This document shows, in pieces, positions 10,682 to 22,793 of a DNA stretch of 64,000 nucleotides. The position numbers were made by a program, and so were the translations under genes. The stretch's first letter is position 1. Every line of letters starts with the position of its first letter. Source of the stretch: Laguncularia racemosa (Eukaryota > Streptophyta > Magnoliopsida > Myrtales > Combretaceae); the NCBI GenBank assembly GCA_037954665.1, contig JBBMOL010000073.1:1798001-1862000 (forward strand). The letters are read 5' to 3'. The notes under the pieces are model-generated. The model saw nothing but the letters and a program-made list of their open reading frames with translations. It was not told the DNA's origin and searched no databases.

Positions 10682-11099
10682 ACTTTCTCACGGCCAACTA
10701 TTGTTCAATATCTAGGGATGATCCAAGCAATGAAGGCTCAACCTCTCACACGTCCAATCAACCTAACAACTGCTTTTGTTATCCTCTTAATAGTGCTAGG
10801 TCAGCTTAAGGATAGGGAACAATTATTGAACCAATTTCCATTGTGATTACCATTTCAATGATTTTTAAATTCCTCAAATAAAATACCAATAAATTGCCGT
10901 TTATTTCTTTTACTTATATATATACTCTCGCCTCATTTTCCCCACAAATTCCCTACTGTCGAACATCGGGAACATTTCATACAGGTAAGTAATGAAAACA
11001 TTGGTATCATTTCCGACACTGTTGGGTCAGTCATTGGAAGCGATATCCTTAACCACGAGGCGATACAAGAAAGTTGGCAAAGACATGAATAAGGTAAGA

Positions 11100-11990
11100 T
11101 CTCAATTGACAAGCTAATGGAGATAGTTAATCTAGGAAGCATAGAGGAGCCCAAAATTCTCAAAATTGGGGCTAACTTAAATAGCGAGCAAAAACGTGAG
11201 ATAACCAAGCTGTTGACTGAATATGCGGATGTATTCGTCTGGTCATATGGCGACATGTCAAGAATCGATCTATCAATAGTAGTTCACAAGCTACCTACAA
11301 GGGAAGATGCCAAACCTAAAAAACAAAAATTAAGAAGATTTAGGCCTGACATCTTATTAAAGATTAAAGAGGAAGTCAAGAAACTGCTAGAAGTGGGATT
11401 CATCGAAGTATCAAACTACCCAGAATAAGTAGCAAGCATAGTCCCAGTTCTAAAGAAGAATGGGAAAGTACGAGTGTGTGTAGACTTCCGAGACTTGAAT
11501 CAAGCTACGCCTAAAGACAATTTCCCTCTACCTCATATTGACGTCTTGGTAGATAATATCACAGGGAATCATCTCTTCTCATTTATGGATGGTTTCTCAT
11601 GATGTAATCAAATAAAAATGGCAGAAGAAGATGAGACTAAAACAACCTTTATCACAACATGGGGAACTTTCTGTTACAAAGTTATGCCCTTCGGTTTGAA
11701 AAATGCTGAGGCGACGTATCAAATAACCATAGTTACGATACTTCATGACATGATGCATCAAGAAGTTGAAGTATACGTCGATGATATGATAGCAAAATCT
11801 AAAAGAGAAGAGAGCTATACAATTATCCTAAGGAAATTGTTCAAGCGATTAAGAAAGTTTCAACTGAAGTTAAATCTTGAAAAAATGCACTTTTGGGGTT
11901 ACAACAGGCAAGCCGTTAGGGTTTATCATAAGTTGAGAATATATTAAAATTGACCCTGACAAAGTAAAGGCCATATTGGTACTACCCTCT
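11100..11990 (+). pseudogene. Tat reverse transcriptase
   Basis: 11117-11428 carries EYADVFVWSYGDM and KQKLRRFRPD, the N-terminal RT motifs. A TAA stands where YPEW is expected (11426). Then come KKNGKVRVCVDFRDLN, FPLPHIDVLVDN and SFMDGFS with another stop, and KVMPFGLKNAEATYQ. The active site reads VYVDDMIAKS (about 11771-11800), so YVDD is intact. The domain ends near 11990 after a frameshift in the thumb. Confidence 0.85.
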
Positions 11991-12059
11991 CCGCGCACTA
12001 TCAAAGAGGTAAGAGATCTATTGGGAAGGTTAAATTACATAGCCCGTTTCATCTTATAA

Positions 12060-12609
12060 CTCATGGATAAGTGTTGTCCACTATTCCGTCTACTAAAAAA
12101 GAACATCACGGTAGAATTGGACGATGAATGCGAAAAAGCATTTAAAATGATCAAGGATTACCTTACGAATCCCCTAGTCTCAGTAGTCCCAAAACAAGGA
12201 AAACCCTTATTCTTATACCTCACGATACTCCTTGAATCCATGGAGTGCGTGCTAGGGCAAAAGGATGAAAGAGGGGAGGGAACGTTCCATATACTACCTA
12301 AGTAAAAAGTTCACAAATGGGGAATAGAAGTATTCTGAAATAGAAAGGATTGGTTGTGCTTTAGTTTGGGTCATGCACCAGTCGAGGAAGTATACCCTCT
12401 ACTATCCTATTGAATTGCTAACAAGACATAATCTTTTGAAATACTTAGCAGAGAAGCCCATTTTGTTAGCTAGAATCTCTAAATGGCAAATGCTCCTTTC
12501 AGAATTTGATATCATATACATAAATCAAAATTCGACCAAAGGGCAATCGCTAGTAGATCAGTTGGCAAAACACCTAATTGAGGGAGGTCTCCAAGAATCG
12601 CAGGCCTAA
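12060..12609 (+). pseudogene. Tat RNase H (classical)
   Basis: Starts after the connection region (LFRLLKKN). AFKMIKDYLTNPLV is the conserved linker; then FLYLTILLESMECVLGQ, where the first acidic residue of LYLAVS-type RNase H is not recognisable. A frame break at 12303 is followed by the segment 12373-12609 (YYPIELLTRHNLLKYLAEKP, RISKWQMLLSEFDI). Inactive by mutation. Confidence 0.7.
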
Positions 12610-12679
12610 TTCCCTGATGAAAACATATTAACAACGGAGGGTGAGCCAGCAAAAGAATACAAGATAGAGCAAAGCCCTA

Positions 12680-13083
12680 GATAGAAGATGTTTTTTTATG
12701 GAGCCACCAATGTATTTGGTTATGCGATTGCGGTAGTGCTAATATCACTAAAAGGAACACAATTCCCCTCGGCCACGAGACTTACATTTCTCTATACTAA
12801 TAAAATTGCAAAGTATAAGGCGTGCATCATCGGTCTCAAAATGGCTTGCCATATGGAAATTCATGAATTGAATGTATACGGAGATTCTTCACTCATCATA
12901 CTACAAACATGAGGGGAATACAAAACTAAGGACCTTAAATTGGTGCCATCAATATTTGACAGAGTTGATCAACGAATTCGAGGCAGTCACCTTCACATAT
13001 GTCCCAAAGACTCAAAATCAGTTTGCAGATGCCCTCGCCACACTAGCATCTATGATTCAAATAACAAGGAGAGCTAAAGTCTG
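12680..13083 (+). pseudogene. Tat second (archaeal-type) RNase H
   Basis: 12688-12912 reads FFYGATNVFGYAIAVVLIS, where active copies have F-D-G, then KIAKYKACIIGLKMA (where NNxAEYEAL-type motifs stand) and LNVYGDSSLII. After a frameshift at 12910 it continues QYLTELINEFEAVTF and NQFADALATLAS. This D/E/D/D-type fold placed after classical RNase H identifies the Tat lineage. First catalytic Asp and the Glu are altered. Confidence 0.75.
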
Positions 13084-13289
13084 ACCACTAAAAATAAAAA
13101 TTGAAAATAGGCCCACCTACTGTCTGGTAATCGAAAAAGCATAAGACGATAAGCCCTGGTACTAAGATATCAAAACTTTCCTCCAAGAAGGAAAATACCT
13201 TGAAATGGCTAGCAAAAATGACCAAAGAACACTTAGAAGGTTAGCAAGCCATTTCTCAGTAAATGGGCATGTGCTTTATAGAGATCACC

Positions 13290-13925
13290 TAAAACCACAT
13301 TGCTAAGATGTGTGGACAAAAGAGAGGCATGTGAACTGATGAAAGAAGTGCATGAAGGAGTATGTGGAATTCACATGAATGGATACATGCTTGCCCGAAA
13401 AATCATGAGGATGGGCTACTATTGGTTAACAATGAAATTAGACTGCATCAAATATGTCAAGCACTGTCACTTATGTCAAGTATATGCAAACCGAATAAAT
13501 GCCCCCACTTAAAGAACTTCATTCGTTATCCACACCATGTCCGTTCTCCATGTGGGGAATTAACATTATCGGGCCAATTACTCCAAAGGCATCCGATGGT
13601 CACAGATTCATACTAGTAGCCATTGATTATTTCACTAAGTGGGCAGAAGCTTCATCATATGCTAGTGTCACCAAAGGAGTAATAGTTCGATTCATGAGAA
13701 GAGACATAACAGCCCGATATGGAGTTCCTAAATTGATTATCATCGATAACGGCACCAACTTCAACAAAAAATTGATGACAAATTTGTATCAATAGTTCTA
13801 TATAAACCATAGAAATTCGACTCCTTATTGACCTCAGATGAATAGGGCAGTGGAAGTGGCCAACAAGAACATTAAAAGAATTATTGAGAAGATGACCATC
13901 ACTTACAAAGATTAGCACGAGATGC
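13290..13925 (+). pseudogene. Tat integrase, zinc-binding and core parts
   Basis: The zinc finger is readable in 13300-13512 (EVHEGVCGIHMNGY, KHCHLCQ: H-H-C-C). The core follows at 13540-13795: MWGINIIGPI has Asn where the first catalytic Asp belongs, then AIDYFTKWAEA and IIIDNGTNFN with the second Asp. After a stop come NRAVEVANKNIK with the Glu and a final ITYKD near 13915. The C-terminal third is missing. The D-to-N change alone would abolish strand transfer. Confidence 0.8.
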
Positions 13926-14429
13926 AAAACTTAGTTTCAACACAGTTGGAACACAACCATGTTAAAAGGCAATGTTATCTTTGACTCAACACGATTGAAA
14001 CATGACCATGTTGGGAGGTCGTGTATCTCTCTATGCACCTTTCCATTTCAACACGATCAAAACACAACCGTATTGGGAGGCCGTGAATCTCTTGGTGCAC
14101 CTTTCCATTTCAACACGGTCAAAACATAACCAAGTTAGTAGGTCATGCTACCCTCGGTAATCTCCATGAACCCTATTTCTTTTATCCAATTTCTCCTACA
14201 CTTGATTCCCTTTATTCTTAAGCTTAACTAAGTCTCTAAAATACATAATTGCATCTAACTTATAAGGAATTTCATACTTACTTCAATTCCACAATTCGAA
14301 ATTCTCAAATCGTCAATTCTCCGTTCTTATACGTCCCTTCACAACCTCGTTTTCTACATGATCAATCAACGCTAATAACTACAATTTCCATAAATCCTCA
14401 ATTGAAATCTATATAAGATCCCTTACCTT
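13926..14429. repeat. LTR-like sequence with palindromic CACGRTC...GACCRTG repeats
   Basis: Four related units begin at 13936, 13986, 14047 and 14109, each TTCAACACGRTC-like followed by an ACAACCRTGTTGG-like half, so each unit can form a small hairpin. The following 14166-14429 is unremarkable, CT-rich and LTR-like, but no matching second LTR was found. Confidence 0.55.
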
Positions 14430-16054
14430 TTGTACTTGGAATTACATCGCACCGTCTCCTTTTGTCATCTTAGAGTTTGTTTAGAGAGCGTTTATGTCTG
14501 CTATTTTATTGTGAGGGCTAAAAAAGAAGGAACGTTAGGTTATCTAAGATTAAATACTCCCCATCACAAAATGTCCAAATTGCCCTTCTCATTTTCTAAA
14601 ATTCCATTTTTGTCCTTAGCTCTTTGTGATAATGTATTTATTAAATAAATCAATAAATAATTAAAATCTTTTAGGTATTATAGGCTTTAGGAGGGGCTAA
14701 GGTACATATATATTTATAAATCTTTAGAGAAAAGAAAAGTGAAACAAATCATATGGGTCTTTTTGGTATAACTTCTTATTTTCTTTTTTATTTGAAAATG
14801 TTGTGATTAGTGTTAAGAATGAGCGAGTAACCTTATTGTACATAATATATACTCATATCCTATTCAATTGAATAAGTTCTAAAGAAGTATTAAAGGTAAT
14901 TGGATAAGTACCAGATAGCAATTTTCCAAAACCTGCTCTTATACTTTAAGTTATGCATAATATAAGTTCCAAGTTTCTAGGTGATTATTTTGTGGTCTTC
15001 TATGGTTCTTTGGCTTTATGTGCTTAAACTTATATAGAAGTCATTGGTTTTATATAAACTATCGGTTTGATAACCGTTTATGTTATGAAAATGACAAGTG
15101 TAGACATTATAATGACCTCTAACCTTTTAGACCTTGTCCACGTGTTTTGGGATCATACTTAAATAGAGTTTAGTTGCCATTACTTTTTGTACTAAATTAA
15201 ATATAATCTTTAATCCTTTGTTTGATTTATATAGTAAATCATGTTACTAGACAAAAAAAAACCTTGAAATACTAGATAAAACCTAAAAAATCTATACATA
15301 TATTTGATGATATAAAAATTTATTTTACTAAATAAAATAAATATAATTTCGAAATCTAAAATATAAACATGTATCATTATCATTTTTTTTTACAATTGTA
15401 TCCATGTCAAAACTCTTTTACTGAATTCTCATGTTAATGCAAAAATTAACTCGATATTTTTACGAAAATTCATGTCATGTACTATGCAAACAAAATGTGA
15501 TATAAGAGAATTGTAATGTAGTGTTCTTCTTGTATAATACTATCTTATTCTCCTTGTATTATTCAATTATATCAACCAAACACTTTCTTGATTTCCTAAA
15601 ACTATTGGCTCTACTATATATGTATTGTGTATTATGATGCTATAATTCATGAGTCACAATACTTATTATTATATATACTATATTATCATTTTGTAGTTGT
15701 ACAATCTTTTGGGGATGTTTTGTAGTAAGTTTGAAAGACAATCTTTTTGTGTAGAAAATAAAATGCAACTAGAGTTTGCTATTAAAAAAATTAAAATTTA
15801 TGGAAAGATAAAAAAGAAATTATAGTTTTCACTAACATTTATATCGAGATGGTTCCAAGATCAATGGTGTAGGATAGGCTTCAATTCTAAAAGTTAAAAA
15901 TAATAATAATAATAATACTTATGAAGTTTGGTACATATAAAGCCTTACACCCTACCTTCTTATACTCATTCATCCTTATTAGTGTAGCGGTGGAGATGTA
16001 AAATGTTGGCAATGTCTTGCCATTTCTTCCTTCTTTATATAGGTACACTTGGTT
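14430..16054. other. AT-rich intergenic sequence, nothing recognised
   Basis: No coding frame supported by motifs and no clear element ends. Contains short AAT repeats at about 15900-15915. Confidence 0.5.
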
Positions 16055-16130
16055 TGTGAGGATCTAAACTTAAGTAATAATGTTAAAATTAAAATAGTAT
16101 ATATATATGTATGTGTGTAAGGTAAAATGA

Positions 16131-16168
<38 letters not shown>

Positions 16169-19100
16169 AAAATAAAGTAAAATATATAAAATAATAATAA
16201 TAATATGAATTATATGGGCATATATATATACATATATGGAATATATAAATATGTAACAAAAAAATGTACACATTATATTATATTATAGCTAAAAAAAGAA
16301 AAAAAAAAGAGAGGAAGGAAAAAACAAAATTGCAGAACAACACCCTCATTCAATGTCAGCAAAATTAAGTAATATTATATATATATATAGACATTAGAAT
16401 AGAGAGAGAAAATAAAACAAATCATCAAAAAATTAGAAAAAAAGAAAAAAAGAAACCAAAACTCTCTCCATTTCATCTGAATTTTCTGGGCAAATTGAAA
16501 TTAAAATTTCAAACATGCAATCATCAGGATAGGAAGAATAACAAGATTGAAGTAGGATACAACAAGAATTTGAAGAAATTGAAGAAAAAAAATCAAATTA
16601 AATAGGGAGGATTTTGTCTGTTCGTTTAAACAGGTTAGGGTAAATTTTCTGCTAGGCCAAGCTAGGGTTAAGGTTTGGGGTGGGAGAGGATTCCGGCTGA
16701 CATAGTGGTTGCCGGCTTTGGTGGTCAGAGGCCGGTGAACGGAGCAGCCCCAAGTAACGCCCGAAACTTCCTATTTTTGTTAAAAATATCAAATGTTGAT
16801 GAAAAATTATGAGTTTTGGTATTCTTGCATAATTTGGTATGGATATTAATGTGATAATTTTATTTTTCTAAAATTTGATTCAAAAATATGTGGTCCTTAA
16901 GAAATGCTCTGTTCTTGTCGTAAATTAAATTGGAAACTAAATAGGTCAAATGATGTATTTTTGATGTAATTTTTAGTATATAAGATCCTTATATGATTTA
17001 TTAGATCACCAAATTAATAATTGTTCATATTGGAGTCGTTTTCTATTTTTAGTGAATTTTTCAAGCTAATTGCCCTGTTCTGGCCGAATTAAATCCTTAG
17101 CAAAATTAGAGAATTTGATTTGATTAGTTGAATTTGATGTTCAGTTGAGGTTCATTGAAGCATAATATGATTTTAAGAAGCTTGGGTTAGTTACGAAACA
17201 AAAATGGGAGTGTTCGGTGCAAGATCGTGATAATTTAGAACTATACGATACAATATAGAATTAGATCGAAATTAAATTACATTAATATATAATAGAGCGT
17301 AGTATACCCGTATGTATATGAATTAGAAATTGTAAGAAAATGGTGGATTATACGAGGTTAGGATGGAATTTAGGGATTTGGAATACTAAATTAGCAATGT
17401 AGGGTTCAATAGAGTGAATGAGGTAACATTGATTGGTATACTGATGATTCAGGTATTTCTGTTGAGTAAGGAGGACAAAGGAATTTGGCCGGTGCGACTG
17501 TTTGAACCGGCATACATTGTTTCAGGTGAGTACCCCCTTAACTCCTCTCTTGGGTACAAGTGGTTGATAATGTAGATTACTTGTTGTTGGCTGAAATCAC
17601 CCTGTACGATCACTTACTATGATCAATGCAGAAGGATTGTTGAATTACATTGGTTTGCTGATGGCTGGTTGTGTGTCATGATATGATTGGATTATGAAAA
17701 AAAAAAAGGGAACATTATAGAAAATCCTAGAATGAGAGTTGGGTGCGGGATTTGATTATACTATTCTTGATTGTATGTGATGTAATGAACTTAAATTATT
17801 GAATGCTTCATGATTATGATGTAATGCTGGGTTATTTTTAGCTTATTAGATGGGGTTTATATGACTGGTTAAGTTCATACTATTGTTGTCTTGATAACGA
17901 TGAAATATCTAAATGGATAATAAAATGGGGTTTAGGCTATAAGTACCTACTAACCCAAAACACTTAATGTAAGAAAAGTCATGTTCCCTGCCCAGTAAGT
18001 TTGTGGTACGACAATTGAGTCGACCCGGATGGGTTTGAGGCACGGTGGATGGACCGGCCCGATTTAGTGACCTATGGGAATTTGGTCACCCCTTTTGTTC
18101 GAGGTAGGTGAAAGGCGAGCTGAATGTTTCTAACTAAAAAGAGTATATAAGGATGTCTTAATTGGTTGAGAAAACATTAAGTTTTGAAAAGTACATGAGA
18201 GTAGTTTATCTACCTGTTGATAGGCTTTGCCTGGGTTAACTGAAAAATATTTGTGACATGTAAGTAAACATGAGTGATAGAAATGGTCTCCAATGAAAAG
18301 GTTATGAGTTTAGCAAAATGGAACTACAGGGAAAATATCATTAAGTAAGATCATGGTGATGTTAAAATGTAATAAATTGAATTGGGTTTCTTGCGAGTAT
18401 AACTTGAGTTGAAAACTTGCTTGCTTGAGTAATCACTTCGAGGTATTTGATAATATTGTTGATTACTATTATGTGATTTTGTTGTTTGTTTTTGCTGGGT
18501 TGCTTGATTTTATACTCACTTTGCTTCTTAAGAAGCTGAGGGGTTAGTGTTTTTGCTAACTTCGGGTATAGGTACTGAAGAATAAGTTATTGGAGACTAG
18601 GGTTTTTGGAGAGCGTCAATAGAGCCAAAGAAGCCCTTAGTTCCATTTTGGAACCTCTGTTATTTGTAATAAGATCTATAGGTGTTGTCGAGTCTAATTT
18701 TTTTGCATTCTCATTCCTAATCCGATCTAGACTAGACCCTATGCTCATCTAATGTAGATCCTCGACTTGAATTAGGAATTTCATTTGATGTTTGGAGTCG
18801 CCACCCAACTGTTGTTAGGAAATATTGAATTAAGACTAAAGGAGCGGATTAGTCTTAATTTGGACCACTAGTTGTTGTGATTTCCTCTTCTCGTTTTTGA
18901 AAAGAGGAAAAGGGAAAACCAGAGTTTCTAAGTCCAGACGCTAACCTATTAAAACCTTACGGTTACCACCTAATCTCCTAAAATTGTTCCTATTTAGAAA
19001 TGTGTTTTATTGTGTTTCTGTTACTTTTTATTATGTTTTTGAATTATTTCAAGAAAATGATTTTTTATTTCATTTTATGGGTTGACCCGAATGGGTGCCT

Positions 19101-19809
19101 GCATACTTGCTATCCATGATCAAACAAGCCGTAGATCGCTTTTTTCTGAAAAGATTTAGTGGGTTTGTGGATTTTAGTTTTGAAATCTCTTTCGATTTAT
19201 GTTTTTACCATTTTTGGGATTTGTTTTCTAAAAAAAAAATCTAAACCTAAGCTTAGTAATAATTTTTTGGAGAAAACATCAATTTTGGATTTATTTGAGA
19301 AAATGATTTTTCTAAGTGATAAAACTCATTTTTTTTCTATTTTTATAATTTTTTTATTTTTTGTAATTTTTTATGATTTCTTATGATTTTTCATTTCTTT
19401 TCGATTTTTCCTTATTCTTCTACAATTTTTATAATTTTTATGAGTTTTCATGATTTTTATAGTTTTTTTATGATTTTTCATGATTTTTTGTGAATTTTTG
19501 TTAAAAAATTTATCTTAAACTATTATCTATCCTATTTTAAAACCTGAAGTTTTATTATTATTTTTCTAATATTTATATTGTTTTTCTACATTTTTATTAT
19601 TTTTTGTTATTATTATTTATTTATTTTTTCTACATTATTAAATCCTAAAAACCTAATTTCTACATTTTCCTACTTATGGAAATAAAACATAAAGCATAAA
19701 TAAATAACCAACAAATAAATAATCAAATAATAAATCAAATAAATACAAATAAAATAAATAAACAAAATTCGAAAAAAAATAAATAAATAATCCGAAAAAT
19801 TCGACTTAC

Positions 19810-19880
19810 CTGGATCCGGGTCGGTGCGCGGGTCGGGTCGGTCGGGTCGAATCGGGTCGGGTCGGATCGGTCGGACACGG
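19810..19880. repeat. GGGTC-type short tandem repeats in solo LTR
   Basis: Irregular repeats of CGGGTCGGGTCGG and variants, the most GC-rich patch of the window. On the minus strand they would be read as D-P-T-R-P-type residues, but the frame has no family resemblance and no gene is called. Confidence 0.7.
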
Positions 19881-20121
19881 CGGCAGAGAGGGCTCGTTCA
19901 CGACGTTCCGGCGGTCTTTTGCAACGGGTGAGGTGTCGAATCCTAGCTTCTTGAGGGTGCTGAATCCAATGGTGGCGGTGGTTTGCTCCCAGATCGTCTC
20001 CTGGTGGTGGTTCAACTCCGGTCGGTGATCGCGATTTTGGTTCTCCTCCAGTGCTCTCCGATTTGCTCTCTTTTCTCACTTTCTCTCAATTCTGATCCGT
20101 GTTTTGGCTTCCCCCACTCCT

Positions 20122-20134
20122 CCTCTATTTATAG
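20122..20134 (-). promoter_or_regulatory. TATA box of the solo Tat-type LTR
   Basis: Minus strand CTATAAATAGAGG, followed by a purine-rich leader. This is a strong plant Pol II TATA context and fixes the LTR orientation. Confidence 0.65.
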
Positions 20135-21233
20135 GTGTTTGAAATCGAGCTGGATAAGCTCGGATTTCCTCCGATCGAAGCTAATCGGATTTTCGGTTAA
20201 AAAAAACCAACTTCGATTTGTATAAATCCATCAATTTGTTACGATTTGATTCCAATTAGATAATGTTTATCTTATTTCTGTTGAAGATTTGTTGGATTTG
20301 TGCAAAAAATTGAATCGAAACGGCCAAAATGCGAATTTTTTCTTCCGCCAGCGATCTCGGGCCCGAGGTAGAAGACAATCACGCGCCCAGCGCGTGCGTT
20401 TCCTCCAGCCAATTGGATGTTGCCACGTGTCCTGGATAAGTAAAAAAAATGCAAAACCCGGAAACTGCTTCCCCCGCGATTCGAACCTGCGACCGAGCCC
20501 CCCCTCGCGCACCTTAGCCCGTGGTCCGGACCAGCTAGGCTAGCCCCACTTTCCTGATTTTTCTAATTTCGTAAATTGCATATATGCAATGCGATTTTTT
20601 TATTTTTTTGTATTTTTTGAAATTTCAAAAATTTGTAAAAATTATTTATTATTTCTTATTGCTATTTCTGAAATCATTTTTCAAAATTGATGTGTTTTCC
20701 TATTTATTTTTATTTTTTGAATATTTTTATTATTTAAGCTAAATTAGAGAAAAATTGGAAAAAATTGGAAAAAATTAAAAATTGATTATTATCAATTATT
20801 ATTCATTCCTATGGCAAAAATGGGGTGTTTACAGGTGTTAATCTTCATATTGTAATGTAAATATTTGTGTGTATAAGATTGGATTTGTAATCTTTTGAGC
20901 TACTTAAGGCTACAGGATTAATCATGGGCTATGCCTACTTACCGGGAATGCAGATCCCAATGGTATATATATATGATGTATGATGTGATAGGAGATTTTA
21001 AATACATGTGTTTAGATATGATGTGGATATGAAATGATAGCGCTGTTAGCGCCATTTTACAGGACGTTTATAAAATTACATACAGGTTGGAGTTATAGGT
21101 TCAATATTAGCAAAATTTGTCTTATCTCTAATTCAAAGACGGCATAGCAACCCACCTACCGGTACCAAGCATAGTTACAGGAATTTTTGGAACAGGTTCA
21201 AGAATCATACCTAGTAGGTGAGTCGCTACAGGG

Positions 21234-21250
21234 TGGTATTAGAGCTTAGG
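21234..21250 (+). other. Primer-binding site of Tekay element
   Basis: TGGTATTAGAGCTTAGG three bases after the LTR, close to the TGGTATCAGAGC initiator tRNA-Met type site with one C-to-T change. Confidence 0.8.
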
Positions 21251-21935
21251 TTTAGGTATTATGATTAAACCCGTGTGAGCTTGTGTGGGGTGGTTAGGAT
21301 GAATGAAGACTTTAAGTTATGTTAATTGATTTGACTTACCAAATTGTGATGTATTTGTGTATTGTGGAATACATATGCTTGTTTAAGAAGTTTAAGTGTT
21401 TGATTCTGATTCAAGTGTACTTATTTATGTAGATTTGATTGCAATAAATGGAATGTGGAAGAAGTCGAGGCAGAGGTAGAGGAAGGAGGACCAGGAATAT
21501 GGTCCCTCATGATCAGCAAGAGGATTTACCTCCACCGCTAGCTCCACAGAATCCAATGGAGCATATGGTTGTTGTAATGCAAGCTTGGGCTGAAGTTATG
21601 GCCGCGAGATTAGGTGGGGATAAACTAGCCAGGGTACAGAGTATTGTAAATCTCTTTGATGGTAAGAGTCTAGACCCCACTACAGCTATGAATTGGATAA
21701 ATTCCATAGCAAGAGCTTTCCAGGTACATGATGTTCCCGAGGATAAAAAGGTGGACTATGCTACAGTACTATTAGAGGATACTGCACATGATTGGTGGGT
21801 ATCACAAAAGGAGCTGATGGAAGCTCCAATTACTTGGCCAGCATTTAAGGATGTTTTCCTGAGTCAACATTTTCCCTCATGTGTACAAGATAAAATGAGG
21901 GAAAAGTTTTATGAATTAAAGCAAAAGGGTAGAAG

Positions 21936-22793
21936 TGATACAAACTACGCCAACCCGTGACGAAACCCAATACCAATACGTTCGGAATTCGTTGCCTAAG
22001 GCGCCCAAACACCTAAAGTGGAAACCGCGACCCGTTGTCTATAAGCGAGACAAGAACCTTGGTATAAAATGAAGACGCCACAATCGGGATGAAAGACCGA
22101 TTGATAAGTCGGGATGAACGCCACGAAAATCAATCCGATAAGTTCAAATTAGTTCTTGAAGAACCAAGAGGTGCCTCTCAAAAGTGTTTAATGTTCAAAG
22201 ATGTAAATTCTTTGTTGTTCTAAACCTTAGGAGCTTTTATACTAGGGTTACAATTCGTGAAAAACAAGTCCAAAACGACGTAGCTTAGATAAGTTGCGTA
22301 AAAACACGAAACAGGAAAAGCTGGCCGGCAGGGGATATACGGCCGTGTACACGACCGTGTACTTTGGCCGTGTACCTTTCTGTACAACTTCTGGCAACAT
22401 ACACGGCCGTGTACACGACCGTGTACTTTGACCATGTACCTTTCTGTGCATTTGCTTGACTCCATACACGACCGTGCCTTTTAGCCGTGTGTCTAGCCGT
22501 GTATGATTCTGTGCAATCTTGAGATTCTTACACGGCCGTGCCTTGAAAGTATACGCCCTCTTCAACCCGTGTCCGGTGTGACTTGTATAAGAGCAAGGGT
22601 CTTCCCATGGTTGTTCCAATCCGTTCCAACTTCATGATTGCTCCAATCCTTTCCGGCTTCATGGACATCCTTTATCAACCCGTTAAGTGCTTCCTTGAGT
22701 CATTTCGCTTGACTTCTTGTGATCGGTCCAGGCGGCACTTCAAGAGGATCCACATTCCTTCTTCCGGCTTGACTCTCATCAAAGATCTCATCA
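21936..22793 (-). mobile_element. 858-bp solo LTR inserted in Tekay gag
   Basis: Bounded by TG (21936) and CA (22793) and flanked by AGAAG at 21931-21935 and 22794-22798, a perfect 5-bp target duplication that interrupts the gag codons for R-S. On the minus strand its first ~200 bases are a readable gypsy polyprotein tail (VDPLEVPPGPITRSQAK, stop, LKEALNGLI), so in the parent element the ORF would run into the LTR. The middle has a 64-bp tandem array of CACGGCCGTG palindromes. No internal domain, hence solo. Orientation follows from the coding tail. Confidence 0.85.
22336..22546. repeat. ~64-bp tandem repeats built of ACACGGCCGTGT palindromes
   Basis: Units begin near 22336, 22399, 22464 and 22529. 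The first two each hold TACACGGCCGTGTACACGAC-like double palindromes, a further GGCCGTGTACC-like half and TTTCTGT; the later ones are degenerate. All lie inside the 858-bp solo LTR. Confidence 0.8.

Larger units (their letters stand above)
10045..13925 (+). mobile_element. Ty3/gypsy Tat-lineage pol remnant
   Basis: Plus-strand pol region of a Tat/Ogre-type element in the order protease, RT, RNase H, second RNase H, integrase. The second RNase H domain after the classical one is the hallmark of the Tat lineage. Gag and LTRs are not joined to it here; the left end abuts an oppositely oriented gypsy remnant and the right end breaks off after the integrase core. Many stops and frameshifts. Confidence 0.8.
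18686..20833 (-). mobile_element. Solo LTR, Tat/Ogre-type, minus orientation
   Basis: 2148-bp insertion in the Tekay 5' LTR, flanked by GGTGT at 18681-18685 and 20834-20838; the uninterrupted site is seen at about 30081 in the 3' LTR. On the minus strand it begins TGTAAACACCCCATTTTTGCC-like and ends GACTCGACA. Near its end is GGTGGCGACTCC, typical of Tat/Ogre LTR regions. A TATA box (CTATAAATAGAGG) lies on the minus strand at 20134-20122 and a possible splice donor CCAGGTAAGT at 19813-19804. No coding domains, so it is a solo LTR left by recombination. Confidence 0.85.
16055..21230 (+). repeat. 5' LTR of Tekay element (3.0 kb net, interrupted)
   Basis: Starts TGTGAGGATCTAAAC and ends TGAGTCGCTACA. 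Apart from the nested element at 18686-20833 and its duplicated GGTGT it aligns from end to end with 27427-30481. Contains an AT microsatellite at about 16135-16163 that has a different length in the other LTR. Confidence 0.92.

Noticed and set aside
16070..16273. Open frames rich in Tyr and Ile
   Set aside because: They are translations of TA microsatellites in the Tekay LTR, repeated at 27461.
19735..20079. Minus-strand open frame rich in Asp, Pro, Thr and Arg
   Set aside because: It lies wholly inside a solo LTR leader, arises from GGGTC repeats and has no family motif.
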